A stretch of 64,000 nucleotides of DNA from Adiantum capillus-veneris (GCA_014529385.2 CM043944.1:70108895-70172894), one strand, 5' to 3'. Counted from the stretch's first letter, positions 1-11,164 are shown. The notes: generated from the letters alone by a model not told the origin. Numbers and translations are program-made.

Positions 1-172
1 CCTGATTAAACATTATACTTCAGTCATGGCATACAAACTTAATGATAATCAATTGCTATAAGAGTAACCACCATTTTACGAAAATCAATTGATATTAGAA
101 TAACCACCATTTGCTCTATCTGCTCTCTTCCTCTAATATCTAATATCTAATAAATATTAAAGTTTTTTTTTG
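1..172. other. AT-rich sequence with small duplications, no gene
   Basis: No coding signal. A block of about 28 bases around 48-75 recurs imperfectly at 87-111 (both contain ATAACCACCATTT-like sequence). A 25-base stretch at 110-134 recurs exactly at 188-212, inside the start of the 1.5-kb repeat, so the repeat edge here has been rearranged. Confidence 0.6.
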
Positions 173-233
173 GGAAGGGGGCACTGCTTTGCTCTATCTG
201 CTCTCTTCCTCTCTCTTTTGCACTTGGGGGGGT

Positions 234-255
234 GCAATAGCGACGTCGCTATTGC
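234..255. repeat. 22-bp perfect palindrome (repeat copy 1, first)
   Basis: GCAATAGCGAC followed by its exact reverse complement, directly after a run of seven G. Variants occur at 613-634, 3601-3622 and 3964-3985, each beside a G-tract. It could form an 11-bp hairpin stem. Confidence 0.85.
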
Positions 256-342
256 TCCTCGGCTTTTTTCTAATAAAAAAATTTCTATTCCATTTTTACC
301 CCCTTAGGTGGGCTATCTTGCACTGCACCATTGGCCTAACCT

Positions 343-345
<3 letters not shown>

Positions 346-393
<48 letters not shown>
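346..393. repeat. (CT)24 microsatellite
   Basis: Uninterrupted CT dinucleotides. The equivalent position of copy 2 (about 3711-3731) has a much shorter tract, so length changed after duplication. Confidence 0.95.
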
Positions 394-396
<3 letters not shown>

Positions 397-612
397 GGAC
401 TCCTCTTGCCACTTCTCTCTTCTTTTCTCTATCCTCCTTCCCCTTGGTCTGGCTTCCACCTTGCTTGACCGGCCTTGAAACGGCCCTCGTTTACTCCTTA
501 TACACATGGGACTGCCTCCCGCTTTGCCAACACGGGACACTTCCCTTTGATTTACCCTCTGTTCACTACCTTGGAATGCCTCAACTCATTGTGGGACCCC
601 TCCCCTAGACTT

Positions 613-634
613 GCAATAGCGAGGTTGCTATTGG
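613..634. repeat. Imperfect palindrome (repeat copy 1, second)
   Basis: GCAATAGCGAGG followed by TTGCTATTGG, a variant of the palindrome at 234-255, immediately upstream of the 26-base G-tract. Together the two palindromes bracket a segment of about 400 bp. Confidence 0.75.
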
Positions 635-636
635 GT

Positions 637-662
637 GGGGGGGGGGGGGGGGGGGGGGGGGG
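637..662. repeat. Homopolymer G26
   Basis: Twenty-six consecutive G; the matching site in copy 2 (3988-3998) has eleven. Its true length may be affected by sequencing error. Confidence 0.9.
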
Positions 663-1656
663 TTCCCTTCAAAAGTTTTGGGGCCTTTTGACTGCGGGAA
701 CGGCCCCCTCAAGGGCGCCTGCCATGTCATCGATGGAAAATCGCCGACCATCTTCCTCATGTGGGTGTGTGCCACCGCGCCGCCTCGTCTGGTCAAAATC
801 CACCACACGCAACGCCTCGCAGAGCCGAAGCCCTGCCTTGCAGGGCCACACAACACCCACCACACACCCGTTGGCTTGCGCCATAGCCAAGCACCACAAA
901 GGGCTTCATCCCCTTTTGGATACCCTATGGGGGCTCACTCCCAGTTCAAATAGACTGTACTACTGCGCTCATGGCACCACATGTGGGATAATGCGCTCCA
1001 CGTGGCAGCCTTGGGGCCCATGACCTCAAGGTCATTTGAAAAATTTGAAGAAACCCCCTTTAAAAATCCATTTTTTCCTCCTTGTGTGTCTTGCCTGCCA
1101 ATTGGCACTCAATGATCCAATTGTTGAGCCATAAAACTGTGCCAAGTTCCCATTTTGTCGATCCCGGACCGTGCAAATTTCGTCATCTTCTGACTCACCT
1201 GAGCTCGCTATCCAAGGCCATAAAAAAGAGAGAAACTATCTGCAAACTTTCTACTGCCAAATGCTCCCTTTTTCTCCATGCCGTAACTCGATGCTCGGAA
1301 CTCAGAACCACACGTGGTCGATCCCGACTAATTCCGCATAGTGCATACCATCACCCAGACATCTGGCGAGCTCTAGAAAACACAAGATGGTGCATTTTTC
1401 AATGCGGGCTAATGGGCTCAGACCCGACTGTTGGAAAAATTTCAATCAACCATAACTTGCTAACCAGAGCTCCGATTCGCAATCCGAGAAGACAGGCATG
1501 CTTCGTAACTCGAGCTCTACACATCCATCCACTGACACCTACCTGGGCACCTGTCCCCAGCTGACCTGTCCATCGAAGATCTACTACACACTCTACCTTT
1601 AAACTGCAATATCTTGCACACCGGGGCTCCATTTGACGAGCCGTCTAGACCAGCTT

Positions 1657-2797
1657 CTAGAGCATCTCGAACACTACATTCCAAAATTGGTCTTCACTAA
1701 GCACTTCAGCTTGCACTTCATGCTGCTCCTCACACATATTTACAGCCTCTCCACTCACATGTACATTCCAAAATTGGTCTTCACTAAGCACTTCAGCTTG
1801 CACTTCATGCTGCTCCTCACACATATTTACAGCCTCTCCACTCACATGTAAGATGTCGAACTCATCATACCTGGATTGGGATGACTTGGTCTCCCAACTA
1901 GTGTCTGCGTCCATAGAACTATCATCACTCAACCCAGTCTCTTCTTCGGTTTTGAGCTCAGGAATCTCCTCTAGCTTCATCGCTTTGACCTCGTCTGCAA
2001 ACCGCATTGTTTGCTCTTTACCGCACCTCAACGGAACTTCTACAACCGCACTTGAACTTGGCATCACATCCTTTGTCCATTCTGGAACTACCTGCACTTC
2101 CTCCACAATTCGAACTGCTCTAGTCGGCATCTTCGGCATAGGAACCACCCTGTCTCTTTGTAGCCAAAGAACTCTTGGTTCTTCTTGGACCTGCACTTCT
2201 CTTTGTACCACTTGTGGCTCGGCTACCACCACTTCACACTGCTTTGGCATTATAGCACCTTGCAAACACCGCCTAGCCTCGTGCTTCTTCAAAATCTTTT
2301 TGGTTCGCCCTCTTGCTAGAGCTACTGCTTCTTCATACGACATTGGGCCATCTATCTCCACTTTATTTTACACTTCCACATGCAGGCAATCCATGAATTT
2401 ACTCGACTTCAAAAAACTGGCATTTTCTGCAGTAGTTACCTTGATTAACTTCCCCCAAAGGGCTTCGAACTCCCACTCGAACGCTTGAAAATCACCCTCC
2501 AAGGTTTTCTTTAATTCGTCTAGCTTCCGCTTTACTTTATCCAGCTGTGCATTTGCAACAAATTTGTTTTCAAAAAGCCACCTCCAGGGCTTCACAATCT
2601 GCTTTTTCTTCTTCACCAAGGCTATCGAACCATAGCCTTGCTTTACCATGAACGAGGAGCGGGAACACCTGTACTGCACCATCTTCTCTCGATAAACCAC
2701 TTTCCAACACAAACAATCCATAGTCTTGAAGCCAGGTTTTCGCATCTTCAACCCCAGTGAAAACGGGAAATCCCATCCAAGCCATCACTAGCAGCAC
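1657..2797 (-). pseudogene. Broken gag of an OTA-type Ty3/gypsy element
   Basis: Reading right to left, 2797-2570 encodes a gag capsid-like start: a PVFTGVEDAKTWLQ segment, then QVFPLLVHGKARLWFDSL. The same spacing occurs in the gags at 16694 and 52449 (FP-L-L, A-A-W). The frame then shifts near 2600 and continues in 2751-2368 with a charged stretch rich in K and E. After a stop at 2368-2370 it continues in the same frame in 2361-1657, an acidic valine-rich region. No CCHC knuckle, protease or RT follows, because the gene abuts repeat copy 1 at its left end. The 3' part carries an in-frame 87-bp tandem duplication. One frameshift and one stop make it non-functional. The capsid resemblance is visible; the family assignment is inference. 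Confidence 0.7.
1676..1849. repeat. 87-bp tandem duplication inside gag
   Basis: 1676-1762 and 1763-1849 are identical as far as I can compare them. 87 is 29 codons, so the minus-strand frame is kept and the peptide beginning HVSGEAVNMCEE appears twice. The lack of divergence suggests a recent duplication, made when the gene was already broken or close to it. Confidence 0.95.
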
Positions 2798-2870
2798 CTG
2801 CTCTTCAAAGGTCGCACCTTTGGCATCACCGAATCACCACTTCGACATCAACTAGGAGCATCAGCATATT

Positions 2871-2887
2871 CATCCGTGGGGGCACCA
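2871..2887 (-). promoter_or_regulatory. Primer-binding site of the broken gag element
   Basis: On the minus strand it reads TGGTGCCCCCACGGATG. It begins with the TGG expected to pair with a tRNA CCA end, and lies upstream of the gag at 2797 on the same strand. It closely resembles the site of Tat-1 (15637-15654, TGGCGCCCCCACGG). The 5' LTR should therefore lie to the right of 2888. Confidence 0.6.
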
Positions 2888-3515
2888 AAATATGGAGAGG
2901 GGGAATGGGAAACACAATGACACAAACACAAGGGCCTCTCTATAGCTTAGGGTACCCACACCACCCCTATCCTCTCAGAAAACACCTTCAAAGAAACACT
3001 TTACACTAGCAGACCACCGCCTGCTCAATTTTCACTGCTCACACACTCCACAAATCCACCACACAATGCACACTTGCTGCCATGGTCTGTCTCCACCCTT
3101 ACACACACACACACATGCACTCAATCTCACTCTCTCACACAAAACACTGTCGGTCCGAGGGGGCGCATACTTCCACACAGCCGGCACCGAGGGGAAACAC
3201 CAAAGCAAGAGAAAGAGAAGGGGGGAAGGGGAAACCACGATAAGACGAGGCAACTGAGGCTCGATTACACTTCACAAAAGATGTACATAAAATCACACTA
3301 CCATCACCATGGCCATTTTCACAAGAAAATACAAAGGGCTTTGACATGCACATTCCTTTGTCAGAGAGCGCCACTTTGTAGGCTTCAAACGACACCAAAA
3401 GCCTAGAAAAAAAGCCCCCAATTTGATTAATTTTTGACTTTTATAAGCGGGGTCTTCTATTTGGGAAATTGCCCTCTCATTGGTCCATTTGGTACCCTAA
3501 TTTGGTATTTTTTGA
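2888..3515 (-). other. Probable LTR remnant between primer site and repeat copy 2
   Basis: No gene is visible. From the primer site one expects the 3' end of a 5' LTR here (minus orientation). I cannot find a second copy in the window to prove it. The stretch contains CA-rich sequence near 3100-3130 and a purine-rich block at 3205-3240. Repeat copy 2 begins at 3516 and may truncate the LTR. Confidence 0.35.
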
Positions 3516-3565
3516 GAAGGGGGCACCGCTTTGCTCTATCTGCTCTCTTCCTCTCTCTTTTACAC

Positions 3566-3567
<2 letters not shown>

Positions 3568-3599
<32 letters not shown>
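3568..3599. repeat. Homopolymer G32
   Basis: Thirty-two consecutive G, only seven at the matching site of copy 1 (226-232). It is directly followed by a palindrome. Confidence 0.9.
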
Positions 3600-3600
<1 letters not shown>

Positions 3601-3622
3601 GCAATAGCGACGTTGCTATTGC
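3601..3622. repeat. Palindrome (repeat copy 2, first)
   Basis: GCAATAGCGACG then TTGCTATTGC; one base pair of the 22-bp palindrome of copy 1 is altered. Confidence 0.8.
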
Positions 3623-3963
3623 TCCTAGGCTTTTTCATAATAAAAAACTTCTCTTTTATTTTTACCCCCTTGGGTGGGCTATCTGCACTGCACCATTGGC
3701 CTAACTTTGACTCTCTCTCTCTCTCTCTCTATCCGACTCCTTGTGCCACTTCTCTCTTCTTTTCTCTCCTCCTTCCCCTTGGTCAGCAGGCTTCCACCCT
3801 GCTCGACCTTGCTCGGCTGGCCTTGAAACGGCCCTCGTTTCCTCCTTATACACATGGGACTGCCTCGCGCTTTGCCACCACGGGACACTTCCCTTTGATT
3901 TACCCTCTGCTCTTCACTGCCTTGGAATGCCTCACCTCATTGTGGGACCCCTCCCCTATACTT

Positions 3964-3985
3964 GCAATAGCGAAGCCGCTATTGG
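3964..3985. repeat. Palindrome (repeat copy 2, second)
   Basis: GCAATAGCGAAG then CCGCTATTGG, followed by GTG and G11. It is the counterpart of 613-634. Confidence 0.7.
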
Positions 3986-4993
3986 GTGGGGGGGGGGGTT
4001 CCCTTCAAAAGTTTTGGGGCCTTTTGGCCGCGGGAACGGCCCCCTCAAGGACGCCTGCCATGTCATTGATGGAAAATTGCCGGCCACCTTCCTCACGCGG
4101 GTGTGCGCCACCGCGCCGCCCCGTTTGGTCAAAATCCGCCACACAGAGCGCCTCGCAGAGCCAGAGCTCCGCCCTACAGGGCCGCGCAACACCCGCCACA
4201 CACCCACTGGCTTGCGCCACAGCCAAGCACCACAAAGGGCTTCATCCCCTTTTGGATACCCTATGGGGGCTCACGGCCCAGTTCAAATAGAATGTACTTC
4301 TACGCTCATGGCACCGCATGTGGGATAATGCGTTCCACGTGGCAGCCTCAAGGCCCATGGCCTCAAGCTCATTTAAAAAATTTGAAGAAACCCCTTTAAA
4401 AATCCATTTTTTCCTCCTTGCCAATTGGCACTCAGTGATCCAATAGCTGAGCCGTAAAATTGTGCCAAGTTCCCATTTTGTTGGTCCTGGACCGTGCAAA
4501 TTTCATCATTTTCCGACTCACCTGAGCTCGCTATATCCAAGGCCACAAAAACAGAAAAACTATCTGCAAACTTTCTACCGCCAAATGCTCCCTTTTTCTC
4601 CACACCGTAACTCGATGCTCGGAAATCAGAATCACATGTGGTTGATTCCAACTAACTCCACATAGTGCATACCATCACCGAGATACCTGACGAGCTCCAG
4701 AAAACACCAGATCGTGCATTTTTCAATGCGGGCTAATGGGCTCATACCCGGCCCGTTGGAAAAATTTCAATCGACCATAACTTGCTAACCAGAGCTCCGA
4801 TTCGCAATCCGAGAAGATAGGCATACTTCGTAACTCGAGCTCTACACATCCATCCACTGACACTTGCCTGGGCCACCTGTCCCCCGCTGCCCTGTCCGTC
4901 GGAGATGTGCTACACACTCTACCTTTAAACTGCAATATCTTGCACATTGGGGCTCCCTTTGATGAGCCATCTGGACCAGCTTCTACAAGCATT

Positions 4994-5229
4994 TTGGGCA
5001 CCTCCATTTGCCATCCCATTTGGACCATACCACAACACTTTTGGCCTAAAAAACTGCTTCAGACATACTTTTTCGCTATCCTTTGGCTGCCTAGGGCTTT
5101 GGTACTTGTCCTAGCCTTCTGCACTGCACTTTCCTGCACCGTCTGCCTAGCATGGATCATTTCCTAGCTGCAGCCCCAATGCTCGGACCAACTTTGGCTG
5201 CACCAAGGTTCTTTGGCATATCTTTTGTT
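4994..5229. other. No recognisable feature
   Basis: Sequence between repeat copy 2 and the modular pseudogene. The plus-strand frame 4907-5167 runs across the repeat edge and has no recognisable domain. Confidence 0.5.
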
Positions 5230-8079
5230 GTGATCACATGGAATTGAGCTATGATGATCTGTGAACTTACTTCAATGGTGGTGGAGATGATTCCCTAGTA
5301 TTTTGCTCGTTGTTTCTTGATATGCTCACAATTTTAGGAAATCTTCCAGCTGTGGTTGGCCACATCTTCTCCAAGTACGGAAAGACATGAGGTTCTTGTC
5401 TAACTGAAAATCTAGCTTTACTTCGCTTGACAACTTTTCTTTCTTCTCACCAACAATGTTACACTTGATCCTCTCAGGATTTGTGTCTGAATTGACTTCT
5501 TTTGTTGTGGTAGTGTCCTTGATTTGAGCTTTATCTGCATTTTCATTGCTTTGACCATCTGCTTCAATCAATGTCGACTCGTATGACTGTGATACTACAC
5601 TTTTTTGCGATTGTTGAGCATTGTCCACCTGCATCTGGTTAACCCTTGATCTTAATAGATCCACTGTACTTTCTGGCAGAATCTGTCTCTTTGGAGGAGA
5701 TTTTGGTGGTGACCTTTGTGTAGCCTTTTGGACTTTAGCTCCATTGACTTTGACTTTTTTATCACCTGTTCTGGTAGCTTGAGGCTTTGCATCATCTTTA
5801 CATAGTCTTTGACTTCAGTCGGGCCATCCGTATGGGTTTGTTCAAGGTCATGATCTTGCTGATATTCGTTACCATGTGCATCTTGATATGCATATGTGAG
5901 CTTGATCACATGTAGCTGTTTGAACTCTATTGGATTTGTTGATTTTTGACTTTGACTTTTGGAGATCAGCTAAAACTTTTGTCCTTGATGATCTTCATAT
6001 AAGCATTTGTCTGCAGACTCTGATGGAATCTGGGTCAACTGGAAACTTTCAACAACCATATGATCTTTCAATGGTTTCTGATTTTGAAGGGGTCTCTTGG
6101 TTAAAGGCTCTAGGGCTTCTAACTGGTGTAGCATTTCTCAGTACATAAGCTGAGCTAGATGGATTTTACAGCTCCCCCTTTCTAGGGTGATCAATATAGC
6201 CTGCTTCATTGTAAGAGTTCAAAATGGTTTGGCTCTGGTTTAGTCTCATCTTTTGGGACTGTGAAGGTACACTTTGGGTAGCACTGTTGATGTTTGGTAT
6301 TTGTAAACCTTCTGTATAGTTTCCTATGTATCTCCTTGAAACATGACAAATTATTTCCCAAGTCAAGCTTTAGATAGCAATATCTTTACCCTGATACTGT
6401 CTATCCCATGGGTCTCCTATGATATGAGCTTCTATGGTTTCAAGACCCAAGAATCATAGATGCTAGACTCTCGTCTATATCTACGACCGTTTTGGTCAAA
6501 GTATATCCTCATTTGGTCACAACATTGAAGTTTGATGTCCGATGGAGGAGAGTTTGGTTCTGAACAGATTTTTGGGTTCACTCGGGTAATATCCTTCAGC
6601 TCTAGAAAGGATGGGCTATAATAGATTCTTTCCTCTGAAATGAACCATCCTTTCTGATCTATCACTGGACGCACTTCTATGAGCTGGTATGTGGGTCGTT
6701 CAAACACTGGTTGATTTTAATTGTACAGTTTTCCTTTTTTGTCTACATAGTGTGCATATGAATTATGTGTACCATATAAAGCTAACATCATTCTGTTTGA
6801 TGTGTCCCTTAGACTCGTGAATGATTGCACACTTGTGGGAGTGGATGAAAAATCATTTGCAAACTTAACAGTCTTTTCAACCTTTGGTGATATCTCGACA
6901 CCTTTACTAAATTCATGTAGGAATTTGTTGTTCAAAGAATCAATTTTAAGCTTTTCAGGTGTTTGTGCATCTTTATGCTCATTTTTAACTTGCAGTGTTT
7001 TGAATTGTGCTGCTAATGGTAATCATGCAGAATCATCTGATTGCATTAGAAGTGACAAGTTAAATGCACTTACATTGAGATTCGCATTTCCAATTGCTCT
7101 GTACCTTGCTTGGCAGTTGATATGCCCCCGTTGTCTGGATTTCTTGGACAATATTCAAAAAAATAATCCACCTTTTCGTCCATAATCTGAGAAATATGCC
7201 ATGACTAGTGGTATTTCAATTGGTTTTGTCATGTCAAGCTCTTGTAGAGGAGCTTCTGTTTCTATGCTTGCCAAATTGTTGGCATCTTCTTTCATAACAT
7301 TGAGCATCAAGCTGTAGATTGCTCCATCTTGACCTTTGTACTGTCTTTGGCTTTGTTCTCCAATTAGACTGTCTTCAATTGGTTGATCTGTTGGATCTTC
7401 CATCTCTGGCTCTCGATTATAGATCTGACCACTGTAATATATGTACAATGACCCTAATTGCATATGCACTAAATGGATGCTTTGCTGGCTTGTACAGATT
7501 TCTGGATAACCACTTGGATTGACTTTCTGAACTTCTATCTGCACTTCATCTTTGAGCTTGTAATGCCTGGCTCCACTGAAGTCTATGAACACCTGGGAGT
7601 TCTCTAAATCTGGCTTTACTCTGATCAATAGGATCTTGGCTCATGTGTTGCTTTTTCTACTCATAAGATACTTATGGCCTTTTGAATATGTATACAAGAC
7701 TTTATCTCCATTGTAGCCATAAAGCTGTAAAATCTGCTACGTTGCAGTTGTGCATGTGTTGCCACTGCTACTAGCTTGCTCTGCTGTACTTGAACTCTCG
7801 ATTCAATTTGAGTCCATGTCGGCTGTTTCTGTAAAAACTGTCACCTTGCAGATTTTGGTGTTGACTAACAGAATTTCTCCTGCTCAATTTTGATAAAAAT
7901 GCTTGTGGCAAAGCACTTTTGGCAGTTGGCTGCTCACAAGAGTTGATTAACTCTACCTTGATAGTGTCAGAATTGATCTGGGCCTTTAAAATGATGAAAA
8001 TCTGGGCCATGGATAGATTAATCTGCAATCCACCGTGATTTATGCTTGTTCGTCCAATGGAAGCTAATTTACAGCGCAA
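5230..8079 (-). pseudogene. Broken modular ORF, probable 5' gag region of a retroelement
   Basis: Minus-strand open segments follow each other from 8079 to 5326: 8079-7771, 7628-7155, 6935-6717, 6707-6432, 6366-6166, 5909-5652, 5664-5326. Four share one frame, so this was one gene of about 2.7 kb now broken by stops and shifts. The translations repeat a short pattern, an aromatic pair then D/S-x-x-G-x-x-Y, for example RIYFDQNGRRYRRE, LYIYYSGQIYNRE and AHYVDKKGKLYN. The same pattern recurs in the N-terminal half of the gag ORF at 62556 (VAYDKYGRQYSTMG, RYLDDEGTMYLE), and both have an LKD/FKD-x-x-x-V stretch. I infer a pre-capsid segment of a related element. No enzyme domain is visible. The product is unknown and surely non-functional. 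Confidence 0.5.
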
Positions 8080-9236
8080 TTACTCGCACTAGCCAATTTC
8101 TAGCATGCAGAATTTTTGAAATATGACTGCCGCTCAATCGGCAGTGAATTGGTCGATTTCTCGCTTTTTTTGGCTGTTTGCTCAATTTTTCCTGGCCGCT
8201 GTTCTCGATTTGTTCTCGCTTTGCAAATCACTTCTCTGACTTTGCTTCTTGGTTTTTGATTTGCTCGTTTTGGTGTTGTTTGCTCGGCGTGTGTTTTTTT
8301 TTGCTTTTCTGGGGTTTTCCGACCTTTTTTGGCTCTTTTTTGTACTTCAGACGAGTTTCTTTTTATTTTTCTTATTTTTTTGAAATTTTGAATTTTCTCA
8401 AATTTTTGGTCTTTTTACGATTTTTTACAATTTTTTTTGATTTTTTTTTAAAAAAGAATTTTCTGGGGTCTTTTGAAGATTTTATGAATTTTTTGTGATT
8501 TATTTTGTTTTTTCGATCAGTTTATGAAATTTTTGTGACCTTTTTGAAATTTTTACTATTTTTATGATTTATTTGTGAATTTTTTAGATTTCTTTTGATT
8601 TTTTATTTATTTTTTGGATTTTTTATGAGTGCCGACTTTCTAATCCTCTTTTTAATTTTTTATTGGATATTGTGAAAATTTTATTATATTTTGTGATTTA
8701 TTTAGTTTTTCTATTTTTTGTTATCCTTTTTTCTTTTTTTTTGTTTTAAATTTTTATTGGATTTTTTGATTTTTTATTTATTTTTAATTGATTTTTATGT
8801 AATCTTTAAATCCTTTTTTGAATTTTTATTCTTTTTACTCTTCTTATGGTTTTTTTAAAAATAAAAATGGCTTTTTTGAGTTTTTAACTAACTTATACTA
8901 ACTAAGGCTAACCTAACTATTACTAACTAAAACTAACCTCTAATTACCTGGCGGGCGACCTGGCAACAGAGCGTGCAGCACGCGTTGACTGTTATCGATA
9001 GTAGAACGGGCCTGGCCTGGCGCGCAAGCGGGTGCAGAGCAGGAATACAGGGTTGACAGCAGCTGGCGGAGCGCGGATGCAGCACCGAAAGGCACATGAA
9101 AGCCGGAAGGGGTTTGTTGGGATGCGCACGTAGGCAGAGACGTGGCAGCTGATGGCAGTTGCAGCAGGTCCCGCGCGGACTACATGAGGAGGGGCAGAAG
9201 AGAGAGAATAAGGGCAGTGACGGGTGACGTGGCAGA

Positions 9237-9326
<90 letters not shown>

Positions 9327-10083
9327 GTAAGTTAGAGAGAGAGTGAGGGAGTGAAGAGAGAGAAAAAGGGAGAGATAGAGAGGGAGTGTGAGGGAAAATG
9401 TGTCTCAGCTTAATATCATGCCGTTTTCAATTTCAAAAATGCCGATTGAAGGCAAGGGGGAGAGGAGAAATTCCCTCCCAAAATAGAGGAAATTAGTGGA
9501 AAAACCCGAAAAATAAACCTAATTTTCTAAAATTTCCTCTCAAAAAATTCAAGAAGGAGAATTTTTTATGTTTGGTAAAATGAATTTTCCCGGACACTGG
9601 GTTAGAGAGAGAGAGAGGGTGAGTAGATGGCAGTGTGTGTGTGTGTGTGATGGGTGGTGTTCAACCGGAAAGAAGAAGAAGAAGAGAATTTTATTGTCAG
9701 AAACTATCCCACAGATTGTAAAAATCTATCCGCGACAAAATCTTCATACGCCACAAGGCAAAGCGGGAAAAGATCAACGAGATTTTCTTTTTTCCCTTTT
9801 TTCGAAATTTTCAAACGTCCGAAATTCCAAAAATCGATCGAAAATGAGCCGAAACTCCAAAAAATCGTCAGAAAATCCCAAAAACTGCCAGAAAAGTCCT
9901 AAAAATTCTTGGAAAAATCTAGGAATCTTAGAAAATCACCGACATTCACAACCGAATATTTTTGACACGTAAAAGCACACCAAAAATAGCAATTTTTCTC
10001 CAAAAATGTCGATTTTGACAAAATTGTCCACTTGACCCTCGGAAATAGTAAAACGCTCAAAACTCGACCATGGAAAGCACAAA
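8080..10083. other. Non-coding T-rich and GA-rich region
   Basis: 8160-8890 is extremely T-rich on the plus strand; 8940-9240 is GC-richer; 9780-9960 is A-rich with repeated CCAAAAA/CGAAA words. Reading frames here are low-complexity. It lies upstream (minus sense) of the modular pseudogene and could be that element's leader, but I found no primer site or LTR pair. Confidence 0.5.
9241..9323. repeat. (GA)~41 microsatellite
   Basis: Uninterrupted GA dinucleotides, continuing as imperfect GA-rich sequence to about 9390. Confidence 0.95.
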
Positions 10084-10568
10084 TGCTACAGCCGGAGGGG
10101 CGGAGTTCCCTGCAAAATACCCGAAATAGCATACTACAAACCATAAAACAAACTAATCGACATACCTGGCAACCACATAGACGCAAATCGCGAGATACAC
10201 GAACAGAGGGAGATAAAGTGCGAGAGAGAACAATAGGGCGCGTGCAGACGCACCTCCTAGAATGGAGTGCTACGTCGACACGGCGAGAGAGAAGAGAGGA
10301 GAGGAGAGAAGAAAACACAGACACTGGGTGCAATCTCCCCCTGTGCAAGAGTGACCATTTTCCTCTTGCACGTATTTCATTTATAGATTTCTTGAATGGT
10401 CAAATTGAGTACAAACTGGCCGGCCGGTCATAAATGGACAAAGCTCATAAAAGAGCACTTGAATAATAAATTGTACAATATATATATTTCCATTCGCATA
10501 AGCCTAGCTCGGTCTAGTCTTTTCCACCTGTCAGCTGCAGTAAATAATAAAATATCAATTCCATAACA
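10084..10568 (-). repeat. 3' LTR of element H (uninterrupted copy)
   Basis: It starts TGCTACAGCCGG and ends CCATAACA in plus coordinates, TG...CA boundaries. It aligns to 14391-14491 and then 23222-23593. A minus-strand TATA-like CTATAAATG lies near 10380-10390. Because it lacks Tat-1, it shows the unoccupied target sequence around 10180-10190. Confidence 0.8.
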
Positions 10569-10580
10569 TACCTCTCCGTT
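10569..10580 (-). promoter_or_regulatory. Polypurine tract of element H
   Basis: On the minus strand AACGGAGAGGTA directly precedes the LTR start TGTTATGG. It would prime plus-strand DNA synthesis. Confidence 0.6.
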
Positions 10581-10716
10581 GGAAAGCAATTGTCCTCAAT
10601 TGCGAAGATAAAAATCTGCAAACAATACTTGTCAAAAACAAGGATTAGAAATCTGTATCAAGTAGTAAAAGGAAGATCCATATAATTAAGCAACATTGCT
10701 TATGCCTGCCGTCATC

Positions 10717-10918
10717 CACATACTACCTATTCTAGTGTCCCATACCACTAAAATAAGCAACATATGTCATACCCTGATGAATCAAGATATCATTGGTCAC
10801 ACTCATCATGTAATAATCACATACTACCTATTCTAGTGTCCCATACCACTAGAATAAGCAGTATATGTCATACCCTGATGAATCAGGATATCATTGGTCA
10901 CACTCAGCATGCAATAAT
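10717..10918. repeat. 101-bp tandem duplication
   Basis: 10717-10817 and 10818-10918 align without gaps with a handful of substitutions. Both begin CACATACTACCTATTC and contain ATCATTGGTCACACTC. Confidence 0.9.
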
Positions 10919-11164
10919 CAATTCTCATCAGTCTCAAGTCCAATTCCATAAATACTATTGCGACAAAAAATCATCATATACCCTTTCCAAATCCAAATCC
11001 AAATATCTGTCGACATAAATCCGAATCCGAATCCAAATCCAAATACCCTTCATTTTGTATACTCGGGGAACAAAATCATACCAGTTACAGTGGTGGCCAG
11101 CCATTGCAGCATGATTTTGTGATGGTGTTGCCGCAACTGGCGAGTCTACACCAATAAGACGTGT

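Larger units (their letters stand above)
173..1667. repeat. 1.5-kb dispersed repeat, copy 1
   Basis: Matches 3516-4993 in the same orientation over its whole length, with scattered substitutions and different lengths of the G-tract and CT-tract. Shared landmarks are a purine start (GAAGGGGGCAC), a palindrome next to a G-run, a CT microsatellite, a second palindrome next to a second G-run, and a terminal block with GACCAGCTTCTA. It has no credible ORF; the reading frames found in it are driven by the microsatellite. The two copies flank a broken gag, so they could be LTRs. However, a primer-binding site lies at 2871-2887 rather than at the repeat edge, so I favour an independent repeat that inserted or was duplicated here. 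Confidence 0.85.
3516..4993. repeat. 1.5-kb dispersed repeat, copy 2
   Basis: Direct repeat of 173-1667 with the same internal order: G-tract, palindrome, short CT tract, palindrome, G-tract, GC-rich block, terminal GACCAGCTTCTA block. It diverges from copy 1 by substitutions spread along its length. Beyond 4993 the two copies no longer match. No credible gene. Confidence 0.85.

Noticed and set aside
189-1023. Plus-strand ORFs across the 1.5-kb repeat (189-608, 475-1023 and equivalents at 3469-4328)
   Set aside because: They are built on CT and G tracts whose length differs between the two copies, so the frame is not conserved.
173-4993. The 1.5-kb direct repeats as the LTR pair of the gag at 1657-2797
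   Set aside because: The primer-binding site lies at 2871-2887, about 630 bp away from the repeat edge, and the interior would be under 2 kb; kept only as an alternative.
8178-8498. Phenylalanine-rich ORF in the T-rich region
   Set aside because: Pure composition effect of T-runs; no domain or conservation.
9142-9330. Arginine/glutamate-repeat ORF
   Set aside because: Created by the GA microsatellite.
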